A DNA stretch of 64,000 bases from contig NC_135359.1 of assembly GCF_051622035.1 (NCBI RefSeq), positions 26,508,001-26,572,000 of the forward strand, given 5' to 3'. Of this stretch, positions 24,601-37,827 are shown one piece after another (position 1 is the stretch's first letter; each line of letters starts with the position of its first letter). The stretch is from Arctopsyche grandis. Lineage: Eukaryota; Arthropoda; Insecta; Trichoptera; Hydropsychidae. The notes under the pieces were generated by a model that worked only from the letters and a program-made list of their open reading frames with translations, was not told the DNA's origin and did no database searches. Position numbers and translations under genes: made by a program.

Positions 24601-26930
24601 ACGTGATTATCAATAATTTTATACTAGCATAAAGTAGCATTCAAAAATGAAGAAGATGGACTGTTTATTGGTCTGTTGATTCCTAAGCTTACATATATTA
24701 TTACATATGTATGTAATAGTCCTACTTAGACATTTTTCCATCATTCGCTTTCTAAGCAAGGAAATACTAATTTAAACAATAAACCATATAAGTTTAATAC
24801 TTTTTATAGACTTATCCACATTGTATAAGGTAGATAAGTCTATAAAATACTTTTAGATCAATGAAAAACTCACCTAGCTAAAGTTTAAAGCAATCAAAAA
24901 TGATTTTAAAATTGAATGTAAAATAAATTGTGTGCTAATTGGGAAATTAAACCGAACGATAATCATTATTGACATTTAAAAAATGTAAACTCATCATGAA
25001 CAAATCATAACGCATACATCTAATATATCAAAGTCAGATTTAATTATTTTAAAATCTAACGAATCATTGAATTATATGGCGATCTGTATTATCATTGCAG
25101 TCGAAAAGCTCTCAGGTAGTTACTTGGAACAAAAAAGTATAGCACGATTATGATTATATCTGGCAAAAGTGAAAATCGACATGATTGATTGGCAAAGCAT
25201 TGATATTTGATAGGTCGATCGATTGAATAATTTATGTATTTTTCAACCTTTGCGTAACACTCGACTGCTCTTCTTCTCTACATATGTATATACCTATATT
25301 ATTTATAAACACGAATCGGTTTCTATTGAGCGATATCCACGCAAATATCAGCAATTACAAAAATGGATTTTCATTGGGTAAATGTATATATTTACCTTGA
25401 AATCAGCGAAGGCAATGAACAGGGGCTACTACAGTGTTGTCATGTTAAAAAAATCATAACAACTTTCGCTTCGAGCAAAGGCTTTGCATGCGGCCTGTTC
25501 GAATTATACGCGGTCGAGTTGTTTTATATGAATCAATTATATAACATTAATATTATATTTGCCGCCATTTTTAATGCCATGTCGGTTTGCGTTTTGTTTT
25601 TAATATATTTTTAAACTTAAATCGATTGGTTGGTCGATTCGTTTTTGCCTAAACATAAAAAAGACTTGCACATGTCGGTCTTGTTTTGAATACACATATA
25701 ATTTATATTCGTAAGTTTAAATAAAATTTAATAGAAAAATACAAGTACCGAGCGGACCAGTTTTCAAACTGGATTTCACAAAGAAAATCATTACAATATT
25801 TTTTATACGAAGATCTTTCACTCACAACCAATTTGGACCATGTTTATTTTTTCAATTCTGCTTAAGGAATTGGGTTAAGTGCATGTTATATTTACATTCC
25901 AAAAAATTTTAATATACCGTCTATATAAACAATAAATCATACCAAATAACTTTGGTATTTTCATTAAAATATTCACGTATTAGGAAAAATAAAGCAAAAC
26001 ATCATTAATGTGATCGGTTGGTCGCCTTGGGTCAGTGTACTGATATTGGAAAATGTTAACAGGTTTGTACTATAATTGATCAGTGTGATATTGTGACGTT
26101 GTCACTTCCTAGTTCTTGGACTATACTGTCATGAAAGATGTGTGTAAATCAAATTATACGGATCATGCTGAAGTATAAAATTTCATGTAAATATATTCGA
26201 AAAATTTTGCATCGATTTGAATATCTTTGCCCAGAATGGTGAAATTTATTTATTTAAATACACGGCAACGTTTATGTTAATTGCGTAAGTTATATAATCC
26301 GTTCCAGTTTACTATACTTAAGTAGAATTCTAACACACGTTCAAAATGTATGTAGATTTTTGGTCGCAAGAAAAAAAGTCTTGTGGAATTCAATGTGGGG
26401 CAATTGCAATGTCGACTTTTTATACGATTTTTACAAATAACTTTCATATTGGTATTATATGTACATATGTAGATAGTGAATGTACATATTTATTGCACTG
26501 ATACAAAATCAAAATAGATCCTTCACCCGATATAATAAAATACTTTCTAGGATTAATCGACCTACTTTGTAGTTGATTACATAGGTTGAGTTATTATTAT
26601 CATTTCTTAAAAGCTTAAATGTGACGTAAAACTACACACAATAACAGGTGTATACAAAATACATTCTACATACATTAAGTTACGACTGCATATAATCATT
26701 TTTTTTGGAGGTTGTCACGAGATCTAATCCTACTATCAAAGCATTTTCTTAGACTCAATTGTTAGGCTTAATCAGTGCGTTCAAAAAATGATCCATTGCA
26801 ATTTTCGTCTCTTACCTTAACGAGGTGGATATATGAGTGAATAATGAAAACCTCAACGAGAACAAAAATAAATAAGCAAATTCCAAATAAAGGCAGGCGA
26901 CAAATTTACTATGCCAGCGTGAGTGCGGGC
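21666..26930 (+). other. Intron 1, middle part
   Basis: AT-rich with no recognisable coding exon or transposon ends. Many TACATATGTATGTA-type palindromes occur (for example 22560-22590, 22700-22765, 24705-24720, 26455-26475). The frame at 25363-25614 begins with an ATG and is open for 83 codons, but has no family resemblance and is probably chance. Confidence 0.45.
24801..24847. repeat. Perfect 15-16 bp stem-loop
   Basis: TTTTATAGACTTATC at 24802-24816 is followed 16 bases later by its complement GATAAGTCTATAAAA (24833-24847). An isolated intronic hairpin of unknown role. Confidence 0.7.
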
Positions 26931-26969
26931 GTTCTACCGTGATTTATTCTCAAAATTTTCACCTAAATA

Positions 26970-27574
26970 TGGCAGAGTTTACATCATCATCATCATCATA
27001 TGTATGTAGATCCATTAAGACGCACCGATCTCACCTGATTGATGATGGGTACACTTCCGTGGACTTTCATCCACCTAGATACCTGTGTACCATTATAGAA
27101 CTCACTCTAGTGAAAAGGTACACTCATTTTCATACCGAAAAGTTTTCGTTAATCTTATGCACATTCCGAAAAGCCTATTATGCTTCGACTTTTCAATTTG
27201 CATTGACAATTTTCTATGACTTTGAACGCGGCGTTTGCTTAAGTGGTACTGATTTGATATCGAACAATGGCCACTTTTGGGATTTAAATTGTCGGTGTCG
27301 GTCTTTGACACTTTATTTACGATTCTCCCCGAAAATGACTCGCTCGCAGTTTGGAACTGGTTCGGTTTACTTTCTCTGGTCAGCCCGGCAGCTGGTCGAG
27401 GTTGAGATAAGCGGAAACTTTCGGTTTGGCCGAATTGTATCGATCGTAAAAAATTGGAATATCCAGTGTTTTTCAAACGTCAACGCAAAACATTCCCACC
27501 GAATGATTTCTTCGAGTATTTTTTTCCCGGCCAGAATGTCGCCGAGTTTAATCTTCCACATCAGAAAAGTTTAA
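26970..27574 (+). other. Unassigned open region, 201 codons from the first ATG
   Basis: Open from an ATG at 26970 (MAEFTSSSSSY) to a stop at 27572-27574, unusually long for this AT-rich intron. Part of the minus strand is open too (27476-27102, 124 codons). The peptide shows no domain I recognise: no signal peptide, no repeats, and scattered basic, aromatic and Ser residues. The region has more G+C than its surroundings, which lowers stop-codon frequency and may explain the length. It could be a regulatory island, an old retrocopy or a small nested gene. I do not claim a product. Confidence 0.25.
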
Positions 27575-27579
27575 TAGTG

Positions 27580-29567
27580 ACAAAATCAATACTGAACACA
27601 TCAAACACATACATATGTACTTAAAATGAGTATTATTTCTATTGAAATTTTCCAATCACATTAAGAATACGTGTTCTGGAAATTAAATGAACGATTTGCC
27701 GCATGGGAAAAAATTACCCGCAAAAGACGACGACTGATCGTATTTAACCATGTAACAACTGAAAGTGTAAGATTTCATTTTCGTTCCAGTTTAAGTACCG
27801 GTATGTAAACAAGTTTGAACTGAATTGTATCCCATCGTAATATTACAATTTATTGCACACGTATTGGTCATGGAAATCGATAAGTGTTCTTCCTTGTGCG
27901 ATAACTTTGTAAAAGTTAACCAATTTTAAAATACATACATACATACATTATTGCCTGACAATATCAGATCTTATCTGCTAGTTATATGACTATTAAAAAC
28001 TGTCAACTAAATAAAATACAGCATAAAATGATTGTGCGATCTTCAAAGAAAATTTATTTTCCAATATTTTTATTGCTCAATTTAAACTTTCCCCATTTAA
28101 TAAACATCACAATATAGAAAAATCATTCTTCATTCCAGCCACATTCACTGCTTTTAATTTCCATGTCATTTTCTCTCGTTTTCTCGCACCACGGCTAGTA
28201 CACACTTTCAATAATATGATCAAAGCTGTTGAAAATGTTTTCAAATAATCATAATCAACATTCGGAGCTTCAGATACATATCAAAATAAAACCAATGGGA
28301 AAAAGTTCCTACATTGTTACATTGTTTGAATAAAGGTTATTTGAAATGTAACATTCTAAAAGTGTTTTGTATACATACATATGTTTAACTTTCACTGATA
28401 CATCATAAAATCTTTACAGCATAGGAAATACTTTCATGATTAGTATTTATATACATAGGTACACTATAAAGGTATTCAGTGGTAATATATTCCGAATGGA
28501 TTGCAGTTTTACTGGTTTTGTAGGAAGTAACGAATTCTTTAAATTTTCGCTTAAAAGCCACAAATTGTATAAAATTCAGTGGTAAATTTCAATTACGTGA
28601 ATTACGCAAACTGAACCTCAAAAACTGATAAAGCGAAACTACCAGAAATTTCTCTCATTAAATAAGAAACTCGGATAAAAGTAAAGTTTCCATATACGCA
28701 TTATAAGTTTCTCGTCCATCTTTCTATATTTTTTAAATACTGTCAACGTTCATTCATCCGACTATCTTTTCAGGAATGCACCGCACCTACTCTCGCGAGT
28801 CACCTTACAATTAGCTTTTTGCTTTGCTGTTATATTAGCTCAAACACATTTTATTAGACAGCCGATGCGCAAAAAATACTTGCAATCAAATTCATCAAGC
28901 GGAACTTTTAAGGCGGAACGAAACAAAAATATAAATTTTTTGATAATACCACTGTTAAAACAAGTATAAAAACCGAATTATTTAGTCATGTGCGTACTTC
29001 GTCCAAAACATAATCCTTGAGATACATATAACCATAATATTAGTCATTCAGTGTCACGCTGGTCGATTCAAGAATTGAGGAAATTTTCACAGGAAGCATG
29101 CATAAACCGGTGCCAATAAATCTGCCCATGCAATGGAATGAAAACGAAAGGCATATTGGCTTTAGATGCGTTAAATACAGTGATTGCACTTCTCTAAGCG
29201 TTCGTTTCATCTTCCTGAATGCGCTGTTTGACCGCGAGGCTTCGCAAATTGCGGCTCTAGACATTTCCCGCACTCACCTACAGTGTTTTTATTTTTTTTT
29301 ATATGCATTCGACCACTTTCGTTAACCGATATTTTACCAGTGAGCAAATCGAGAGTGCGTTTCGAAATTTCATCGTATTTATAATTCGAAGTCGATGGGC
29401 ACGAGAGCGAAACTGGCTCAGACTTAATTACCATCATTCGACAGAGACGCGAGGTTATTATGCGATCGGTATTTATGATGACATTTTGCGAAAAAAAACT
29501 TATAAAATATTTTTTATTATAAAATAAAATTTCCCGGCCGGGTGAAAGTTCGACATATGGGCTTGAT
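27580..29567 (+). other. Intron 1, continued
   Basis: No recognisable gene. A moderately GC-richer patch at about 29040-29460 has short frames open on both strands and a minus-strand donor-like CACTGTAG|GTGAGT near 29275. This was not enough to call an exon. Confidence 0.4.
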
Positions 29568-29700
29568 TATACTTTAATTTAATTTTTTATTTTTTATTAT
29601 TTTATACATATATACCAGAAAGGAATAATACGCCTTCCTGGCCAATTATAAACAATGCAGTTGTCAATTATAAACAATTCAAGTGTCGTTCGTGTGATCG
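29568..29700 (-). mobile_element. 3' end of a non-LTR retrotransposon (family also at 52350)
   Basis: On the minus strand: GGCCAGGAAGGCGTATTATT, then CTTTCTGGTATATATGTATA, then an A-rich tail of AATAAAAAATAAAAAATT type. The same order (AGGAAGGCGCATT, CCTTCCTGGTATATATCTATG, A-rich tail) is found on the + strand near 52390-52460, so both are 3' ends of one family. No coding sequence remains. Confidence 0.55.
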
Positions 29701-29774
29701 ATCCGCCCGCGGTCGTATATTTATCAAATACCTTTTAAATATATTTAATTTAATATTTATATTTAACTATATGA

Positions 29775-30145
29775 ACCCGGCATGCGTTGCAATGCCACAA
29801 TAACGTATGCAATTCCCGTTTCCGTTATCGTTCCCGTTCCCGTTCCCATTTGTCGGAAAATCGCAGACATCGAACACCTTTGTCGCGACGCGAAAACATT
29901 TGTAATTATAGCGTTGTAATGACACTGATTCCCGTTTTTCCCGTGTCCGTTCCCGTTTTTGGGCGATTTTTTTTCACAGTAATCTTCCCGGACATGCATA
30001 CAACAAATCCTGAAAGTTCCATCGTAATCGGTTCAGTGGTTTAGGAGCCTATTCGAGAGACAGACAAACAAACAGACATTCGATTTTATATATATGTACA
30101 TACATATACTAGTTGTTTTACCCGGCTTCGCTCAGTATTTGTAAT
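29775..30145. repeat. Unclassified dispersed repeat with TTCCCGTT clusters
   Basis: Starts at ACCCGGCATGCGTTGCAATG and includes two clusters of CCCGTT motifs (about 29814-29852 and 29930-29960). These are followed by ATCGTAATCGGTTCAGTGGT, a GACAGACAAACAAACAGACA run and a closing ACCCGGCTTCGCTCAG (30120-30135). The order 'ATCGGTTCAGTGGTTTAGGAG - (CAGA)n - TATATATAT - CCCGGCTTCGC' is common to interspersed elements in insects, but I cannot assign the class. Confidence 0.5.
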
Positions 30146-30149
30146 ATAA

Positions 30150-32605
30150 ATATTCATTTTTTTATTTATTAAATTTATTTTACATAGTAAATATTCATTT
30201 GTTTTTTTATTAAATTTATTTTAATCGAAAAAAAAAAAAAATCGACTCGTCGTCATAGATATTTTGACTTGTTTACGATTGCCAACCAAAGAAACATATA
30301 TATTTACATTCAAAGTCTCTTTCAAAATTATATATTAGATATAGATTAATAATACTAAAATAGTAGTGTAATAGTAGGTGGGAAGGTTTTTAGCCAATTT
30401 TTAATCAAGGAACCGTTTAAACAATGAAATCAGAAAAATTGGCAAACTATGATAGGAAACGATTGACCTGGAGCACAAATATCCAAGTCTAACTGGCAGC
30501 ATTACTCAGAATAAATTATTTTCAATGGAGGTGAACTCACGGGATCGAAGCCAGCGCATGCTGGTTATTAAAAGTACATATGTATATACCAAAGGAAGCT
30601 CTCTACAACTTTTATTCTCAAAATAATAACGCGATAATGAAAAAAATGACGATTTTCTGAAAATAGCATCTTCTCCATACAAATGGGCGTTGTGAGTGTG
30701 GCACGCTTTGTATGGGAATTTCTGGTAAAACGGCGAATTTGTATTCCCATTTATCAGTCAAAATCGACCCAATTAAACTGAAATACGTTAAGTTCTAATA
30801 AACAAGATATGTATTATGTATATGAAAAAAAAAACTTTAAAATAAACCGATTGGTTGTAGGCACAGGACATTGTTTAAAATTTATGAAATTTTTATTTAA
30901 CGTTTCCTTGATACGATGGAAGTTTTCCACTAGGTCTGTCGATGGCAATCCAAAATCCGCGTTTTTAGCTCCGGTCTAATGAGCATATGCACCTGTGTAT
31001 ATAATACATAGAAGAAGATGGAATATATTGAAATTGCATTGCAATACAATAATATAAGTTTAAATCTATTCATATGCTATTATATCAAACATAAGAATGT
31101 GGAATATTAAATGCCATTTTATTTTAAAAAATAAATAAACAAGGTATAATTATTTAAAAGCTTTGAATGTTCGATTGATCTAATAATGATTCAACTCAGT
31201 TGCATAATTGTTGCTCTTTATGTTATATGTGCACCTTCACTTTCAGGTTCTATACCAATGATATATAGGTACATATATACTTATATAAGATATTTATATA
31301 TATGTAGAAGAGCGGTAGCATATTATATATCGATTAAAAGATAAAATTATGGAAATAAAATTAATTTTGTTGGTTTGTGCTTGTTTTATAAAACATCATG
31401 ATATTATCAATTGGGAATCGTTGTGGGAAAATCAATTAACGGTAATTTAAAAGACAATATATGTATTATACTTTGATAATAAACAAGTGTAAGAACGATA
31501 TTTTGTAAGTAATATTATCTAATATTCATTATTTGGCTGTAGGCAATCGGGAAATCAATTTTCTGCTTTTTATTATCAATAAAGTGGGAGTAATTCATCA
31601 GTGTGTTGAATAGTTTTGTTGTTTCATTAAAAATATCACTTAGCTTCATGGTAATTGTTAGTGGTATATAATTAGTGGTATATAAGTACATGCGTCTCAA
31701 AATCCGCAATTTAACCATGAAATAGTTTTCAATTAGCAACGTTCGACTATTACATATAACTAAAGACTATTAGTGGACTGGTATATAATTAATGGAAAAC
31801 TTATTTGAAAATAGCAAACGGGAAGTAAAAAATAGTACAATGAAAAGATTTGATGGATGGAAATGCACGCTTTTGATGCGAATAAATAAACCGAGTGCAA
31901 CTTAAGTAGTAAGTGCAGTGCGAAACAATAACAGGAACTGCATTAGTGGAACACAATAACAATATACAATAACTTATTGGAGATGTCTTTCACGGCGATA
32001 ATTCTTCGGATTATCGCTGAGATTCTTCCAGTCGAATGAGAGTTAAATTATCAACTTTATTTCAACGGCTCGTTTATTTCGTAAAATAAAAATATCGATT
32101 CACGATCTTGTTATTACAAAATTACAGTAAAATTGCTCGTCACCTCGAGGGCTCACGTTTTCAAGGAATATATGCGTTTTATCGCATATCAGAATAACAA
32201 AATGTCGTGATGTTGCGTATGTGAAGATACCATTAAGTGAAAATGGAACTTATTTTGAATTTTCTGTACCTGATAATGTGTTCATCAAACGGTGAACACA
32301 ATAGAGAGAAATCGCGCGGAAGAAAGTCAAAGCGTTTTCCTAAATATATGACACTAATTAGCACGGTGTTTTTGCTGTTTAAGAAAACTTATATGTAGGT
32401 ACTTACAAACATTAATATTCTAAGCGGCATGATAAGCTTTATAAATCGCTAGTTGTGCCCGGAAAAAAGTTTCTAAGACTAGATAGTTGATTTGTAACTA
32501 AGCAAACAAGCAACAACGAATAATTTTTCAAATAAAAAATAATAAAGGTAAAATGTCATTTGTTTTTCAGTAGATAAATAGACCAGTAAAAAGTCGTTTA
32601 AATAA

Positions 32606-32608
<3 letters not shown>
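30150..32608 (+). other. Intron 1, continued
   Basis: AT-rich with no recognisable gene, transposon end or conserved motif apart from short ATGTACATA palindromes. Confidence 0.4.

Positions 32609-32695
<87 letters not shown>
32609..32695. repeat. (TA)n microsatellite, about 87 bp
   Basis: Uninterrupted dinucleotide run in intron 1. Not coding. Confidence 0.97.
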
Positions 32696-32699
<4 letters not shown>

Positions 32700-32805
32700 A
32701 CATGTATAAATTTCAATGTTTCTTAATCATTTGTATTTATGTATCTAAGCTCTTTAACAATTAAAAAATTACTAAAATATAATATCGTAATAATAAAAAA
32801 ATAAA

Positions 32806-32990
32806 CTAGCGGCGTGGACTAGTGGTTGGCATATTACGCTTTCGAGCAGAGTGGTCACAGGTTTGAGTCCCACTAGAGTCCCACTGCTGGCCAGATGTTG
32901 GTTTATGACTCCAGGTCGATCGTTTCTTATGGAACCTCATTTTATACAGAAAATCCATTTTTACTAATTACTAACCTCTTCTTAGTTCGG
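32806..32990 (+). mobile_element. tRNA-derived SINE, copy 1
   Basis: The head resembles a tRNA gene: an A-box-like GTGGACTAGTGGTTGGCAT and a B-box-like GGTTTGAGTCC. It is followed by the family core TGCTGGCCAGATGTTGG and GGTCGATCGTTTCTTATGG. It cannot be a working tRNA, because no acceptor stem or anticodon arm closes. Three related copies lie at 50751, 57529 and 58985. Confidence 0.7.
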
Positions 32991-33884
32991 AATCGATTTT
33001 GTCGTGTGACGAAGTTAAGGTTCTTATTCGATCGTTTTCAAATTTTGCTATTTTGCTTGGTTTGGTCATCAATATAATTGGAAATGTCCGCCATTATCAT
33101 GGTGAAAAATAATCGAAATAGACACGTTTGAAAATACTGCATCTTCGTTCACTGTCGCATTTGTCCACACTGTTCTGATCGTTTTTTACCTTTTCGCCCC
33201 CCTCTCACTATAGCAGATTGAGCACTTTGCCAATACTCATGATCAAAATTTACAGAGGGAATTGATGATTTCTCAATTAGGATTTTTATATATGTACATT
33301 TATTTTTTATATATTGTCTTATTAAATAATAAGCATCATATATGTACACTAAACCTTAGCTTATGTGCTGAGTAAAAAATTTCATTGATTTTAAGCGATG
33401 TTCACCAGCCAATTGATTTATCTCCTCAAAAATTTCGGAAAAGTGCGCTTTTTTCATATCTTTTTTTTTTAGAACAGTTTCAATTTATTATATTTTTTTA
33501 TCATTATTATTTAAATGAACGCTTTATTAGCTATTCTAGTTTAATCATGTTGATTATGATTAATTTGAAGTGTTTAACGAGAAACCAAAGTCGCAGTTTT
33601 GCCAGATACTACCATACAAAGCGGCCATTTGTATTCTAGAAGCGTTTTTTTTTTTCAGAAAATCATAATTTTTATCATGTTTCCGTCATTATTTTAAAAA
33701 TAAAAATTGTTGAGAGCTTTCTTGGGTATATCTTTAATTTAATTTTTTACAATTTTCTTTGTTACACTTTTGAGATATGCTGCCCAAAGACATACTTACC
33801 ACTTGTACATACATATGCAGTAGTAGTTATAAATTACAGTGACCATTTGTGCAAAATTTGGCTCTGATTATTTCATCTAGCATC

Positions 33885-33960
33885 ATCATCATTTACAGCC
33901 ATTCACCATTCACTAATGAATGAAGGCCTTTCCAACATGTTTCCATTCGTCAGATTGGAT
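33885..33960 (-). pseudogene. RTE-like 3' terminal fragment with (TGA)n tail
   Basis: The minus strand reads EWKHVGKAFIH-stop-stop-MVNGCK followed by TGATGATGATG. This is the same terminal pattern as the fragment at 13853-14030. Only the last 25 or so codons remain. Confidence 0.5.
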
Positions 33961-36224
33961 TCAGCGCCCCCCCCTCCCCTTAAATTTTTTAACAATAAAT
34001 TTCATGAAAGTTCTTGAAATTTTATGTTGAAGAAAAATATATTAAGACAAAAACAAAAAATTTAATTTAAAATTTATATTCAAAATAGGCACGTTTTATG
34101 TATAAAACTGAATAAAATAAAATAAAATACGGATAACTATTAATAAATTCGGTAATGAAGACATTAGAGTGACATTTCTTCTTTCAAATATGATTGGTTA
34201 AGATATTTAATTTCGTGAAGCAAATCCAACCCTGATATATGTATATATATTGTACATTTAGCGGTATTTTATATAAAATACAATTCCATATTACAGTTTG
34301 TTTTTATTCGTGAGTCGTTGATATTTGACAGTCAACTTCCTGCATTCGTCGTAAATTATATTTTACAATCAGTAGTGTTACTTCGAGTAGAAAAATTAAG
34401 TTGATTATATAAAATGTTTTATAAGTTCAAAGCAAGCCAATTTTTTTTTTCAATTTAATAATCAAAAAAATAAAAATGGGGGTGCCCCGCAGCGCCCCTT
34501 ACTTATGGCGCCCCTAAGCACGTGCTCTGCTTCTAACCCACTTATTCAGTTTTCTATTCATCCGTATTATGCCAAGCATACAGCAATTCTTTTGCAGCAT
34601 TCTGGCATTCGATGTCCAAGTTTTACCTCCATCGTCATCACTGGTAAGATACACTGGTCCAAGATATATTTTTTTTCAGGCACAATGCATTTTACATAGA
34701 TTATGCTTATATAATATAACCTGATTTTCAATTATACATATATGTATATTTTATTTATTGGATTAACAGGCCTGACGAAAATGCCGATACGTGATATTAA
34801 TCCAATCCGTATTCGAAGACAAAGGCTGAAACAGGATATACATAGATAACATTTGAAATGTGATTAGTGATCGTACACGAATGTTGGTCACTGGTCATTG
34901 CGGTAACACTATTGCCGAAGGCTCTATCACAATAGGACAACTAAAACAACCGACAAGGCCTTAGGGTCGTTGTTCACTTTCAACGGACATATCTTTAATT
35001 CTTTTAAAACGATCACCGTCACACCATTATCGAAACACACGACTTTTTAAATTTTAGCACACGCGAAGGGCGGTTCAAATGATTGGTTCTGAGAGTTGCT
35101 TATCGGCAAATCGAATCGTAGAGACAGTTGCACATAACCGTGTGGTAAAAGTAAGCGAATAGAAAAAAAAATGACCATTCACTTACAGTCCGTATATCGT
35201 ATATTGTATGTACATATAGAGAGAATTAAATTGACATACGTGTACTGGGTAAAATCTAAGTTTCAAATTCTCGTGTATATGTATGCTGTGTGCGATTTCA
35301 ATTAAGTAATACATCTATGTAGTATTGTACTTAACAATGTGCAATGTGCAATTGTATAATAGCGAATAATGCGATATGTATCGTTATCAACGGCCACTTC
35401 CGGAATTTGCGCGGGTGCACAATTAAAAGAAACTGTTTATCAGTGACAAGAAATCGAATTGTTAGTTTTTCCGCAAATTTTTATCGCATTTGGATTACAC
35501 GTGTAGGTGTTGCAAAGTGATAAATTTTAAATCGTCAGCGTTTAGAAGTTGTACAATTTGAATTGTGGGTCTTTTACTTTATTTGTAGTGTGTTGCGTGT
35601 ACCAGATGCGAGTTGCATGCATGCGAATGCACTCTTGATTTTATTGGTTATTTGACGTGAATGGTTTTTCCAGGTGCAATAGGAGGTCAAGGAGTTGTTA
35701 GTACTGAAATGAAAGTTAATCTGATACCGTTTTGGTTATGCGGTCACAAATCACATTTTATTTCAAATTATTTCTGCCGATATGAGTGTGTATTTTATTC
35801 AACTAAATTGTGCAAACCTTTGCTGTTTGAGGGCATTGCATTTTTGAAATATTAGATTGGATATTGATTTTAATTATTTGAATTATTTTTATGACATATT
35901 TTCTTAATAATGTGTGATGATGGAACCGATTTTTATCCAAAATAGACAAATTTGATTTATTGTTTCAGCTTTCCATTCTTTGAATTCATATACGCTGTCT
36001 GTTTTTTAAAGTTTCAAGGTTTTATTATGCGAGTGTTACTAGAACCATTGTTACAACATAAAAATCGTGATTGTACAAATTTGTAACAGCCGTTAACAGT
36101 TCACTTACTGTTACCGTAATGACATTTCTTTCGCGTGCAATAAGCACGATGAATTGTCCAAAAATGAAAAGACCCACTGCTAGAAATTGCAAAAAAAGAA
36201 AACTAAATTGTATTATGTTTTCAG
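33961..36224 (+). other. Intron 1, last part
   Basis: No coding exon recognised. GC-rich blocks GCGCCCCCCCCTCCCC (33964-33979) and GGTGCCCCGCAGCGCCCC (34481-34498) bracket an AT-rich stretch and may mark a decayed element. The acceptor TATGTTTTCAG (ending 36224) closes the intron. Confidence 0.4.
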
Positions 36225-37532
36225 AATAATAGAAACCTGCGTACGCGGAGTACTTCCTCAGAACTACCACCGACAGCAGAAGAAAATGACCAATCTGACG
36301 CAATCAGTTGGGAAGCATCACGAATGTCTATTGATAAAGAGTCCAACTATAAGCCGAAAAGCTTTTCCAGAAGAATTGACGGTTCAAGTAATATGAAAGC
36401 GCCTCGACCAGTAGTCGCAGATGTAGTCGTAGCAAATGCCGATCCAGTATTTCCCAAAAGTGCTAGGAATGTGAGAAGAAATAGAAAACCGACTACAGAA
36501 ACGTCTGTTGTGGAAGTTAAAAACAATGGAGCATTTTCAGAGACGCGTCAACCGAGAGTTTTACCATCAAGAGATAGCTTAGACTTAGAAACAAAAAACA
36601 CCCATCCAACAAACAGAGGAAATAGACAAGTGTCTACAACTCGAGTAAAAGGCGAAAGTTTTACACGGGGTAGACAGCGACGTACTACTACAGAAAAAGC
36701 AGCTTCTCTTAATAGAAGAGGTAGAATAACAGCGTCGGATACAACTAACAACATCGACGAATCTAAAATTGAAGTATTCAATTTAGACATGAAAAGTGGT
36801 AATATAGAAGAGTACAGAAGTGAACTAAATAGAAACACAAGGCCGCAAAGTAGAAGCAGACAAACGACTGATACGACTCCAGTAGAAATAACTTCACCAA
36901 GGGGTCGAGGTAGATTTAATAGTAGGAGTGATACTACAGAGATTACAAATATCGACAGCACTACGGAAGTTTCTCGCATAAGAAGTAGAAACAGAGGTTC
37001 AAGTCAAACTCAAAGACCGGCGATTCGAACGGAAGCACTTTACGATAGAGTTGAACCTGAAAAAAAGAAGGAAAATTCGAGATCAAGGCAGACTTCTAAG
37101 TTTCAAACGTCTACAACTGCACTTCCATCTGCAAAGCCGACGGTAAGAGCTCGATCAAATTTTAGAAAAGCGGAAACAACACAGACGACGAAGACACCGT
37201 ATGTCCAAAATTCCAATAGAAGAAGTTCAACGCATGTCGAAAACGAAAATGATTTCTCCCCGCCCACGAACACAGCAACACGAACGACTCCAACATCATC
37301 AATTGTGAGATTTACAAGAAAGAAAACTACTACGACCGAAAGCAGCCTCGAAGCTACCAGTGTCAATGCTAATGATCAAAGTAAAAATACCAGAGGTAAA
37401 GCACGTGGAAGTTATCGTGCACCTGTATCAGAAAGAAAAGGAAATGGTGATGCAGCTGCAACAGAAGACTATGACAATGAAAATTATCCTGAACATTTTA
37501 AACTTCTTCTGCAGGCAAAAGAAAAGACCACA
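36225..37532 (+). CDS. Main gene, exon 2: basic Arg/Thr/Ser-rich segment
   Basis: Residues 30-465 of the long protein. The acceptor is TTTTCAG|AAT and the donor ACA|GTAATA, both phase 0, and 1,308 bases are open throughout. The segment is low-complexity and strongly basic, with many Arg-Gly-Arg and Arg-Arg groups (RGRQRR at about residue 175, SPRGRGRFNSR, RSRNRGSS) separated by TTTE/TTTT clusters, and ends in a more acidic TEDYDNENYPEHFKLLLQ. No cysteine and no globular domain are visible. RQRR matches a furin-type cleavage consensus, so proprotein processing is possible but unproven. A run of positively charged, disordered sequence after a signal peptide suits an extracellular matrix or cuticle protein, which is inference. 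Confidence 0.9.
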
Positions 37533-37615
37533 GTAATATATTTTTATTATATAATTAATTATTTTTTCTTATAAACTCATAAATAATTCATGTTTTATAT
37601 ATAATTAATTTATAG

Positions 37616-37747
37616 AGGAAGCCATTGCGTGTGACAACATTCGAAACATTATCAACAAGAGCGTCGCAAAGAATTTCCAACATTTATAATCCATATACTT
37701 CAGAGAACTCAAACGTAATTAATACACCTGCAAATAAATATGCTAGG
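37616..37747 (+). CDS. Main gene, exon 3
   Basis: Residues 466-509 (RKPLRVTTFETLSTRASQRI, then SNIYNPYTSENSNVINT). The acceptor is TTTATAG|AGG and the donor AGG|GTAATT, both phase 0; 132 bases, 44 codons. The preceding intron is only 83 bp. The frame has no stops and keeps the Ser/Thr/Asn-rich composition of its neighbours. Confidence 0.85.
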
Positions 37748-37827
37748 GTAATTTAAATTTAAATCTATAAAAACTATTGACACTCATTACCGAAAATAAA
37801 TTTAATCATATAAAAATTGATTTTCAG

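Noticed and set aside
36548..36979. 143-codon minus-strand frame opposite exon 2, and similar antisense frames at 37103-37366, 42104-42526, 42563-42787 and 45211-45429
   Set aside because: Antisense shadows of the main gene. Val/Leu runs mirror the Thr/Ser codons, and none has splice sites or family motifs.
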